Assembly (NCBI GenBank): GCA_964487285.1
Contig: CAZAPZ010000035.1
Span: 1 to 14,952 of the forward strand
DNA: 14,952 nucleotides
DNA from: CAZAPZ01 sp964487285
Lineage (GTDB): Bacteria > Campylobacterota_A > Desulfurellia > JAADFJ01
Direction of reading: 5' to 3'
In this document: positions 1-5,474 of the stretch, piece by piece
Numbering within the stretch: the stretch's first letter is position 1
Layout: each line of letters starts with the position of its first letter
The notes under the pieces: model-generated
The model's input: only the letters and a program-made list of their open reading frames with translations
The model's database searches: none
What the model was told of the DNA's origin: nothing
Made by a program: the position numbers and the translations under genes

Positions 1-447
1 TCGAGGCTGGAAAGGACGGAGGCGATGGCTTTTTGTTCGGGAAGAGGGGAGAGGAAAATATCCTGGGAATAGGCTGTATTTCTGTTTAATCCTGGTACTG
101 CACTGTCCTCATTTAACCCATCCAAGCCTATTGATAATAAGAGATAGAATATATAATCAAAATCATAAATATCATCATTGGGCAAAACATAATATGCAGT
201 TATCAATAGTAAAAAAAGGTATTGTTGACTTGTAAACCTTTCCTACTGTTCCCTTCCTACCAATTATTAGCCCTTTTGAATCAACTAATGCTTTATCGTG
301 CCAGCCAGTAATTCCTGCAGAACTGTAAACCGGAATATTTCCTTGTCTCCTTTCGGTTGCTGGCAAAGATTTACCGTAATTAAAGGTTAGAACTTCCCCC
401 AACTTCACCATTTTCCAGCCTTTGGGCATGTCGTTCTCACTTATCAA
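1..447 (-). pseudogene. hsdS: Type I restriction specificity subunit HsdS, frameshifted and cut by the window edge
   Basis: HsdS gives a type I restriction-modification complex its DNA target. The reading frame starts at a TTG at 447 or an ATG at 429 (MPKGWKMVKLGEVL), a typical HsdS opening. It continues through GNIPVYSSAGITGWHD and IIGRKGTVGKVY, which are hallmark segments of the first target-recognition domain. After FFTIDN the frame stops at 175, but the next frame carries the expected continuation AYYVLPNDDIYDFDYIF, then GLNEDSAVPGLNRNTAYSQD and LPEQKAIASVLSSL, up to the window edge. One extra base near 196-203 therefore breaks the gene, or this is a sequencing error. The second recognition domain would lie outside the window. 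With hsdM also destroyed, the locus cannot encode a working methyltransferase here. Confidence 0.88.
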
Positions 448-496
448 CTCATCCCCATGTTTTTAGAGTCGACGTAGGAATGCGCAGATATTCCTG

Positions 497-541
497 TTTT
501 TTGTGCGTTCATGGTACAGTATGCACAAGCATTGTGTATAC
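497..541. repeat. Short hairpin element, copy B (TGTGC/GCACA family)
   Basis: A compact stem-loop lies between hsdS and the 189-bp repeat. GTATGCACAA at 519-528 pairs with TTGTGTATAC at 532-541 around a 3-nt loop, with one G-U type exception. It is preceded by TTTTTTGTGC, whose GTGC can also pair with the GCAC of the stem. The same layout with the same spacing occurs at 1894-1937, where stems are conserved and loops are not. The pattern suggests a small dispersed palindromic repeat or a protein binding site; function unknown. Confidence 0.45.
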
Positions 542-551
542 CATCGCCTAA

Positions 552-740
552 CAAGATATCCGGCAATTCATTATATGGTTTGTCTGTATCAAAGTTCCTT
601 CTCATCCTCCAAATCAATTTTCGATAAATTCTCCAGAATCCTTCTGTTCAATTTCTCTTTCTACCTCAACTGCTTTTTAAATTCTGCTTTACAATTAATC
701 ATCATTCCGTCCCCTCCAACTTTTTCGTTCCAGAATCGCC
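552..740 (-). repeat. 189-bp direct repeat, copy 1 (kilA-N 3' end, hsdM tail scar, broken fic 5' end)
   Basis: This segment matches 3011-3199 with about six differences by my reading. It carries the last 12 codons of the kilA-N gene (GDSGTKKLEGTE in this copy), a degraded hsdM tail, and the first roughly 16 codons of fic. The fic start codon has changed from ATG to AGG, so this is a dead fragment. The frame then runs into unrelated sequence below 552. The copy starts two bases downstream of the stop codon of the cyclase-like gene. It looks like a footprint of recombination or insertion within the hsd accessory cluster. Confidence 0.9.
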
Positions 741-742
741 CA

Positions 743-1543
743 TCAATCACCCATCTCTTGAGAATTTTCGTTTAGATAGGATTTTAGCCATTCGTACTTT
801 TGCCTTACTGTTTCATCTTCATTTTTCATTCCATTTTCAATCAGATTCTTTACAGTATTCACGATACTATCATAGTTATCGCTGTCATTGCTATCCCAAC
901 CGATGCTAAAACTTCCATCGTTATTTGAAAATATTTTTTCGCCTTTTTTTCTGGTTATCTCACTGTTAAGGATATCGAAGAAGTATATTCCGTCCTTATC
1001 TTTTTTGATGAAGTCTGTTAAAACAATATCACCTTCATCTCTGTTTGACCATGTCTTAACATTCTCTTTTTCTATATACTCAAAAAGACTTTTCGTGATA
1101 ACTACCCTCGGATATATCGCAACTTTAGACTCTAGCTTATAAGCTTCAAGCATTGCAGTACCTAAAATTATGTTCTCTTTGATGGACTCTGGCCAGTACA
1201 TAGGTCCTTTTACAATTGCGCCTCTTAAACATAAACCATTTTCCCACAATCTATCCTGCAGATAGCGAACAATAAAAAATAAATGGGGGAGATTCTTTTT
1301 CTCCACTTTCATCATAAAAACAAAACTGTCTGAGAAGAAAAAACTTCTTATGTCTAATTTCCCATCTGATGTGCTTTTTGTATCCGATTGTGTAAATTTA
1401 GAATTGATTTGTAAGGCTTCAATCAGTGTATCTAATGACTTGAGACTTTCTTCTGTTTTCTTTACTCTCTTCTTAAATCCGAGAATATCCAGATAAGCCA
1501 CAAAACAATCGGTGTATTCTACCGCTTCTTTATCTCTCGTCAT
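743..1543 (-). CDS. Class III nucleotidyl-cyclase-like protein (266 aa)
   Basis: The motif order and spacing resemble class III adenylate/guanylate cyclases. YLDILGF (residues 17-23, Asp19) corresponds to the FxDIxGF first metal-binding strand. FFFSDSFVF (68-76, Asp72) corresponds to the GDSxxA hairpin with the second metal aspartate. LRGAIVKG (106-113) matches the RxGIHxG strand. GTAMLEAYKLE (128-138) aligns without gaps to the GxAVNxAxRLE helix. In that helix the usual catalytic Asn is Leu132 and the Arg is Lys136, so chemistry and substrate are uncertain. The start is ATG 1543, set by GGGAGG at 1550-1555 six bases upstream; the longer open frame to 1768 is a chance fusion with a dead regulator gene. 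No signal peptide or membrane segment is seen. Possible roles are nucleotide signalling or phage defence; this is inference only. No effector gene is adjacent. It could also be a catalytically dead regulatory domain. Confidence 0.6.
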   Translation of the reverse strand: MTRDKEAVEYTDCFVAYLDILGFKKRVKKTEESLKSLDTLIEALQINSKFTQSDTKSTSDGKLDIRSFFFSDSFVFMMKVEKKNLPHLFFIVRYLQDRLWENGLCLRGAIVKGPMYWPESIKENIILGTAMLEAYKLESKVAIYPRVVITKSLFEYIEKENVKTWSNRDEGDIVLTDFIKKDKDGIYFFDILNSEITRKKGEKIFSNNDGSFSIGWDSNDSDNYDSIVNTVKNLIENGMKNEDETVRQKYEWLKSYLNENSQEMGD

Positions 1544-1880
1544 CCACCACCTCCCAGTGTCCGCCTTTGTCCGGGCCAGTTCTTTCCTTGTTATTTCAGA
1601 GTTCTCCTTTGTGAGTTCAAGAATTTTCCGGGTAGCTTTCCGTTCTGAAACACTACCCTCTTCACCATACGGTGTGAGAGAAATTATTATCCTGAATATG
1701 TCTCCTTCTATAAGCTCCGGCTTGGCGCCTCTCGAGTAAATCGGGATGTATTTGAAGATATTCCTCACGCCGAGCCCAGATTATCGGCTCTTCCTAATCT
1801 CTCTGAAAAAGGCCGCAATCTTGGGATTCTTGGGAAACGGCGAGAAACTGTCCGGGTCTATCGCAGCTATCCGGTTATAC
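1530..1880 (-). pseudogene. Remnant of an AlbA_2/ATPase-type (Schlafen-like) transcriptional regulator, C-terminal part
   Basis: Three frames together spell the end of a regulator of the AlbA_2 plus AAA_4/HATPase_c_4 family. The pieces are NRIAAIDPDSFSPFPKNP with IAAFFREIRKS, then NLGS, then VRNIFKYIPIYS with GAKPELIEGDIFRIIISL, then a winged-helix start (ENSEITRKELA). The closing piece GPDKGGHWEVVDDER ends at the TAA at 1530-1532. Frameshifts lie near 1786 and 1770. The middle of the winged helix, roughly 25 codons, is missing between ELA and GPDKGG. The 5' two thirds of the gene are absent, and the remnant ends against the hairpin repeat at 1894. Its stop overlaps the start of the cyclase-like gene, so the two were probably once translationally coupled. 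Confidence 0.8.
1550..1555 (-). promoter_or_regulatory. Shine-Dalgarno deciding the start of the cyclase-like gene
   Basis: GGGAGG on the minus strand lies six bases before the ATG at 1543, inside the last codons of the dead regulator gene. It supports a 266-residue product over the 341-residue open frame. Confidence 0.7.
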
Positions 1881-1893
1881 ACAATTCCCCCCA

Positions 1894-1977
1894 TTTTTTG
1901 TGCATGTGCTGCTCGATATGCACAGCGGTTGTGCATGTACGAAATATAAAGCCCAGATTATCATGTATTTTGTGCAT
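1894..1977. repeat. Short hairpin element, copy A, with extra TGTGCAT motifs
   Basis: ATGCACA at 1918-1924 pairs perfectly with TGTGCAT at 1930-1936 around a 5-nt loop. Another TGTGCAT at 1899-1905 can pair with the same ATGCACA, giving alternative hairpins, and a fourth motif lies at 1971-1977 just beyond the fic stop. TTTTTTGTGC at 1894-1903 and the spacing to TATGCACA match copy B at 497-541. The element fills the gap between the fic stop and the truncated regulator remnant. It could be a small dispersed repeat, a transcription end or an operator. Confidence 0.45.
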
Positions 1978-1978
1978 A

Positions 1979-3058
1979 TTATCCCTCTTTAAGTATATCA
2001 TACAGCCCCTTATTTTTGAATACGAACTCGTTCCCTGCCTTTTCCTTTTCAAGTATTCCGATTTCTTTCAATCTGTTCAGGTACTTGCTTGCAGTGTTTC
2101 TCGACACAATCCCTTTTTCTACAAGAAAGGCGTATTTGCAATAGACCTGTGTAAACAAGATATCCAATAGTTCGAAGCTGTAAACCTCCGGTACTTCTCT
2201 TTGCATTCTTTCTTTGATATCATCAAATAATTTGATTATGCTCAACACTTTGTTAAGTGTGTGTTTTGAAGTTTTTTCCACAGCTTTAAGTATAAAGAGT
2301 ATCCATTTCTCCCACTTTCTGCTTTTGGTCACATCCAACAGCAACCGGTAATACTCGCTCTTATTCTCGTTGATGTATTTTGAGAGATACAGAACAGGTT
2401 CGTCCAGCAAATCATATGCGGAGAGCAGCAATACATTAATTACCCTGCCAGTTCTTCCGTTACCATCTCTGAACGGATGAATAGCTTCAAATTGATAATG
2501 GAGAATCGCCATTTTGATAAGTGGATCTATCTCATCGGATTTTGAGTTGGCAATCAAAATCCAGTTATCCAATTTTTCCAATATTACATCCTTGCAGCAC
2601 GGCGGGGTATAAATTTTCATATAATCATTTCCGATATAAACGGGAAAACTGCGAATTCCATCATTTTCAGCCTTTATATTCCTGTAAATACGCTCTATAA
2701 GTTCAACTGAAAACTTGCTTCCGGATTTTATAAGTCCAAATACATCCACCAATGCCTTTCCGTATCTTAATACCTCTTTGGTCTGTGGGTCTGCCGCAGA
2801 ATCTACGGTAAAGGCTTTGAATAATTTATCATTGGTTGTAAAGACATTCTCAATGGACGAGCTGTCCTTCGCTTCCTGTAAACTTAAAGTATTGATGAAT
2901 ATCTTCGGATTCGGTATCGCCGAGAGTCTGCCTTTCAATTCTGCCAATGCCCGATTTGCTTTATTGGCTTGTTCGTATATGCTTAATAGGCGATAATTCT
3001 TTTTATCGGGCAAGATATCCGGCAATTCATTATATGGTTTGTCTATATCAAAGTTCAT
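1979..3058 (-). CDS. fic: Fic-domain protein, class II (AMP-transferase type), with C-terminal winged helix
   Basis: Fic enzymes usually transfer AMP to a hydroxyl side chain of a target protein. The 359-residue product has a Fic_N-type N-terminal domain, the canonical active-site loop HPFRDGNGRTGR at 194-205 with catalytic His194, and the inhibitory motif SSSIEN at 66-71 (S/TxxxE G/N, with Glu70) placed before the core. That makes it a class II, self-inhibited Fic. The last 70 or so residues (FELLDILFTQVYCKYAFLVE, SRNTASKYLNRLKEIGIL) look like a winged helix. The start is ATG 3058, preceded by GGAGG seven to eight bases upstream; an upstream in-frame start at 3076 is less likely. The gene is intact while its hsd neighbours are broken. 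Fic and KilA-N genes are common passengers between hsdM and hsdS. The target is unknown. Confidence 0.93.
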   Translation of the reverse strand: MNFDIDKPYNELPDILPDKKNYRLLSIYEQANKANRALAELKGRLSAIPNPKIFINTLSLQEAKDSSSIENVFTTNDKLFKAFTVDSAADPQTKEVLRYGKALVDVFGLIKSGSKFSVELIERIYRNIKAENDGIRSFPVYIGNDYMKIYTPPCCKDVILEKLDNWILIANSKSDEIDPLIKMAILHYQFEAIHPFRDGNGRTGRVINVLLLSAYDLLDEPVLYLSKYINENKSEYYRLLLDVTKSRKWEKWILFILKAVEKTSKHTLNKVLSIIKLFDDIKERMQREVPEVYSFELLDILFTQVYCKYAFLVEKGIVSRNTASKYLNRLKEIGILEKEKAGNEFVFKNKGLYDILKEG

Positions 3059-3199
3059 TCTCATCCTCCAAATCAATTTTCGATAAATTCTCCAGAATCC
3101 TTCTGTTCAATTTCTCTTTCTACCTCAACTGCTTTTTAAATTCTGCTTTACAATTAATCGTCATTCCGTCCCCTCCAACCTTTTCGTTTCGGAATCGCC
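3011..3199 (-). repeat. 189-bp direct repeat, copy 2 (intact arrangement)
   Basis: This partner of 552-740 spans the kilA-N 3' end, an hsdM tail scar and the fic 5' end. Here the kilA-N stop and the fic start codon with its ribosome binding site are intact, so this is probably the parental copy. Confidence 0.9.
3048..3164 (-). pseudogene. Decayed duplicate of the hsdM 3' tail between kilA-N and fic
   Basis: Starting at an ATG that overlaps the kilA-N stop (ATGA), the frame reads MTINCKAEFKKQLR, a TAG at 3120-3122, then KEKLNRRILENLSKIDLEDE, and it runs over the fic start codon. The tail of the real hsdM remnant reads KAEFKEQLKEKTKLNQ then KILENLKKVKVDD. The shared core KAEFK-QL-KLN-ILENL-K shows common origin. 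The piece is too short to fold alone. It may persist because it carries the ribosome binding site that starts fic, or simply as an insertion scar. The same piece occurs again inside copy 1 of the 189-bp repeat. Confidence 0.75.
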
Positions 3200-3922
3200 A
3201 GTCAGTATCTTCATCTGCCCAATGGCAATTTTATTCAATCGTTCCAGCCGTGCATCCTGGGAAAGTCCGTCATTGATAAAAATGGCGTTCAGATTTTCAA
3301 GATTTATCAGACAAACCAACTTTGCAACATTTGCATAATCCCGTATATTTCTATTTTTATCGGGATTCGTCTCACGCCACATGGCAGCCGTCATGCCGAA
3401 AAGGGCCATATTCAGAATATCTGCCTCGGTGTGAATCCGGTAATTGATCTTGGTAAGGTTACGGCGGATATCCCAGCCAAGCTGTTTCCTTTCCTGGTCT
3501 TTTAGCCGTTGAAATTCTTTAATAAGATAGAGTTTAAACTCTACCGAGATCCATGAAGCAAACTCAAAAGCAATGTCTTTGTGAGCGTATGTACCGCCAT
3601 AGCGGCCTGATTTGGAAATAATCCCGATAGCGTTGGTTCTTTTTATCCACTGCTTTGGTGTGAGTGTAAAACTGTTTAATCCCGCTTCTTTTTTAAACCC
3701 GTCGAATTCGACGGGTTTAAAATCAGGATTATTCAACAGTTCCCAAATACTCAGAAATTCAATTGTATTTCGATTTCTAATCCAATTATGTATTAAATCG
3801 TCTGTTCTATCTGAACTTTTATGCTTTGCGATATCTGTTAATGAAATATAATCTTGCTGACCGCCAGTGAAAACTCTGATGTCCGCACCTTTTACGTTCA
3901 ACCGATTGCTTTTTTTAGTCAT
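3161..3922 (-). CDS. KilA-N domain-containing protein
   Basis: This 253-residue protein has a KilA-N DNA-binding domain at about residues 22-145: DYISLTDIAKHK, then IHNWIRNRNTIEFLSIWE, NPDFKPVEFDGFKKEAG, LTPKQWIKRTNAIGI, and SGRYGGTYAHKDIAFEFASW. The C-terminal part (FGMTAAMWRETNPDKNRNIR onward) is typical of the KilA-N proteins found inside type I restriction loci. KilA-N domains come from phage and large DNA virus proteins and are thought to bind DNA; the role within hsd loci is not known. The ATG at 3922 overlaps the hsdM stop (GATGACTAA), so translation was probably coupled to hsdM. The frame is intact. A 32-bp perfect palindrome lies within codons for DFKPVEFDGFK. Confidence 0.9.
   Translation of the reverse strand: MTKKSNRLNVKGADIRVFTGGQQDYISLTDIAKHKSSDRTDDLIHNWIRNRNTIEFLSIWELLNNPDFKPVEFDGFKKEAGLNSFTLTPKQWIKRTNAIGIISKSGRYGGTYAHKDIAFEFASWISVEFKLYLIKEFQRLKDQERKQLGWDIRRNLTKINYRIHTEADILNMALFGMTAAMWRETNPDKNRNIRDYANVAKLVCLINLENLNAIFINDGLSQDARLERLNKIAIGQMKILTGDSETKRLEGTE
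3691..3722. repeat. 32-bp perfect palindrome inside the kilA-N gene
   Basis: TTTTAAACCCGTCGAA at 3691-3706 is followed directly by its exact reverse complement at 3707-3722, with no spacer. It lies within the coding sequence for the conserved peptide DFKPVEFDGFKK. The peptide explains much of the sequence, but perfect symmetry through wobble positions is unusual. It could form a cruciform or bind a dimeric regulator. Confidence 0.85.
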
Positions 3923-4277
3923 CTACTTTCACCTTTTTCAGATTTTCCAATATCTTTTGATTAAGTTTTGTTTTCTCTTTTAATTGTTCTTTGAACTCCG
4001 CTTTCAGCTTGGTAAACCGCTCATTAAAATCAAAATCATCTTCATCATCAGGCAAGCCCACATACCGTCCCGGGGTCAGCTCCTGCGCATTCTCCTTCTC
4101 CTGCGTTTAGCTTTCAAAAAGTTCTTCAAAAGCATCAGAAATATATTTTAAAAATATCAGTCCGAGTACAACGTGTTTGTATTCCGCTGCATCAATATTC
4201 TTTCTGAGTTTGTCTGCTGCTTTCCACAGTTGTTTTTCCAATGGTTCTTCCGTTCCGTTTCCGTTCTTTTTTGCCAT
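3915..4277 (-). pseudogene. hsdM: Type I DNA methyltransferase subunit HsdM with internal deletion
   Basis: HsdM is the adenine methyltransferase subunit of type I systems, usually about 500 residues. Here 56 N-terminal residues remain (MAKKNGNGTEEPLEKQLWKA, then NIDAAEYKHVVLGLIFLKYI, ending FEELFES) before a TAA at 4107-4109. The same frame then continues with the C-terminal segment NAQELTPGRYVGLPDDEDDF, KAEFKEQLKEKTKLNQ and KILENLKKVKVDD. Some 370-400 residues are missing, including the AdoMet-binding domain and the NPPF-type catalytic motif, so no methyltransferase activity is possible. A start-proximal AAGGAA lies before ATG 4277. The frame agreement on both sides suggests a clean deletion. 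Confidence 0.93.
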
Positions 4278-4344
4278 ATATTCTAATTTCCTTTATTCGT
4301 TTTCAAAGTTATTTTTTCTCTTGTTGTTTATGTCCGAGCGTTGG

Positions 4345-4563
4345 CTAAAAAATAGCTCTTTTGGTTTTTCCAGGGTTTGCTTGTGTGTCGGCAAAAACCA
4401 AATGTGCTATTTGCGGGCGGGCAATTCCTCTTTTATATGCTGACAAAATTTCTTTCATTATTCGATCTTTTAGCCTTGCAGCTAACGCTTGTATAAACTC
4501 TATCGTATTTATTCCATCAAATTGGCGGGCTAAACACAATTGCTTATATTTTTCTTTTATCAT
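4345..4563 (-). CDS. Small hypothetical protein (72 aa) next to the recombinase remnant
   Basis: I do not recognise this protein. It begins at ATG 4563 with AGAGG about six bases upstream, 11 bases after the stop of the dead recombinase. The first 50 residues (for example FDGINTIEFIQALAARLKDR) look helical with alternating hydrophobic positions and no signal peptide. The last 20 residues are encoded by one arm and the loop of the long hairpin at 4350-4412, so the C-terminus may be an accident of that element. There is no homopolymeric or phase-rich composition that would mark it as non-coding. It could be a cassette-like passenger gene of the recombinase or a chance frame. Confidence 0.4.
   Translation of the reverse strand: MIKEKYKQLCLARQFDGINTIEFIQALAARLKDRIMKEILSAYKRGIARPQIAHLVFADTQANPGKTKRAIF
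4350..4412. repeat. Long-armed stem-loop with 22-23 nt arms
   Basis: AAATAGCTCTTTTGGTTTTT with CC (4350-4371) is the near-exact inverted repeat of 4390-4412. The arms differ only in a 3-nt internal bulge and one extra base, and the loop is 18 nt. It lies at the 3' end of the 72-aa frame and 65 bp upstream of hsdM. Extruded single-strand hairpins of this kind serve as recombination sites in integrons (attC), and a tyrosine recombinase remnant is adjacent. However, the flanks do not show complementary attC core sites. It could also be a transcription terminator. Confidence 0.6.
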
Positions 4564-4574
4564 TTCAATCCTCT

Positions 4575-4820
4575 TTATTCAAAAAAGGCTATCCGCATGG
4601 TTTCTGATTTTGCAGCCGTCTTTTTGGATATATGAGTATGAATCTCTGTTGTTTTTGAACTTTTACTCCCAATAACTCTTGAATATACCTTAAATCAGTG
4701 CCTTGTGCAAGTAAATGTGTTGCAAAACCGCGATGTAACATTTTGTGAATTCCTGCCTTCTAGATTGTTATATGAAATTAAAATATTTTTAACTTCATTT
4801 TTACTTAATACCTTTGTAGG
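4575..4820 (-). pseudogene. Tyrosine recombinase (integrase) remnant
   Basis: Pieces in different frames match a Xer/integron-like tyrosine recombinase. TKVLSKNEVKNILISYNNLE comes first, corresponding to the start of the catalytic domain. After a large internal deletion come HKMLHRGFATHLLAQGTDLR and YIQELLGVK, then, after a frameshift near 4665, SKTTEIHTHISKKTAAKSE to the TAA at 4575-4577. In live members the last motifs read HxLRH, LLGH and the nucleophile TyrThrHis. Here they have become HKMLHR, LLGV and HTH, so the catalytic residues are lost as well. It probably once mobilised part of this island. Confidence 0.85.
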
Positions 4821-5107
4821 CTGTTGAAAAATCCATCATAGCTCCCAACTTCGCCTATTGATTCAAAGAAACTCTTGTTTCACGAGCTTTCGCTTTTTAG
4901 GTTGGGCATTACAAATCTTATAGACAGATTGAGTGATTTTCCGAGGTTTTCACATTTGACATAGCTCTCTGATTCAGACTTACCCCATCTTCGTCTTATC
5001 TTCCAGAGAACTCTTATCTGTCAACACCCTGACCCTGATTAGAGGCTGCTGTCGGCACTACAAATTTTTACTCCCTGTCTGATATGATCGTTTTACTTGT
5101 TCCTCCG
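4821..5107. other. Gene-free stretch between the recombinase remnant and the MITE-like element
   Basis: All frames are interrupted by frequent stops and no recognisable protein fragment was found. GGCTGTTGAAAAATC at about 4819-4833 resembles the terminal base pattern of many insertion sequences, but no matching opposite end was seen. The segment may be old insertion-sequence debris. Confidence 0.4.
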
Positions 5108-5383
5108 AATTATGAGACTATTGCACAGTAAACAAATTCACAGCTTTTAATGAGGTTTTCTATGAGAGGAGGCAAACCTCTGTTGAACTGACCGAGTTAA
5201 TTCAAAGAAGCAAAACGCAAGTATATGGGAAACCTCATTAAGCTAGCAGGGAAGTCAAATAAGGGGCAATCTTCAGGAAATTAAAATTCTCAAACTAACC
5301 GGTTAGTACCTCAAATTTTAATTCCTAAATCTCACCCAATCTTAGTCTTCTGTGTATCTGCTTATTGTGCAGTGGTCTTATAA
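5108..5383. mobile_element. MITE-like element with imperfect 36-bp terminal inverted repeats
   Basis: The left end begins ATTATGAGACTATTGCACAG (5108 onward). The right end, read on the other strand from 5383, begins ATTATAAGACCACTGCACAA, and the match continues for about 36 bp with roughly seven or eight differences. Ends like GAGACTNTTGCACA are reminiscent of IS4/IS5-type elements. The 276-bp interior has no coding frame. It holds a second inverted pair (AATGAGGTTTTC at 5149-5160 with GGGAAACCTCATT at 5227-5239) and a nested hairpin at 5275-5326. No clear target duplication was identified. It sits exactly at the border between the catabolic operon and the island. Confidence 0.5.
5275..5326. 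repeat. Hairpin with a nested perfect palindrome
   Basis: AGGAAATTAAAATT at 5275-5288 pairs with AATTTTAATTCCT at 5314-5326, with one bulge. Its loop contains the perfect 12-bp palindrome CTAACCGGTTAG at 5295-5306. It is part of the MITE-like element. Confidence 0.6.
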
Positions 5384-5392
5384 TGCAAAGCG

Positions 5393-5424
5393 GAAGATAA
5401 ATATATCCGGAAATATTTATCTTC
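5393..5424 (-). terminator. Stem-loop downstream of the catabolic operon, possible terminator
   Basis: GAAGATAAATAT at 5393-5404 pairs perfectly over 12 bp with 5413-5424 around an 8-nt loop, about 50 bases past the stop of the last operon gene. No T-run follows on the minus strand and the stem is AT-rich, so it is at best a weak or factor-assisted terminator. An mRNA-stabilising 3' hairpin is another possibility. Confidence 0.35.
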
Positions 5425-5474
5425 ATATAGTTACAAAAGCAAAGACATTATAAAAATTTTTGTATAAATTACAA

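Noticed and set aside
743..1543. Calling the cyclase-like gene a Pycsar cyclase
   Set aside because: No TIR, membrane or other known effector is adjacent and the catalytic Asn/Arg positions differ, so only a family-level resemblance is claimed.
743..1768. A 341-residue single protein with a regulator-like N-terminus and a cyclase-like C-terminus
   Set aside because: The first 75 residues are a frameshifted, deleted piece of a separate regulator gene. A strong ribosome binding site and ATG at 1543 start the real gene, and the regulator stop falls just after that start in another frame.
2947..3276. Plus-strand open frame shared with 503-775 in the direct repeat
   Set aside because: The similarity of the two frames comes from the DNA repeat itself, which is explained by kilA-N, hsdM tail and fic sequence on the minus strand.
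4345..4412. Integron attC site
   Set aside because: The arms pair well but the outer bases do not give complementary GTTRRRY/RYYYAAC cores.
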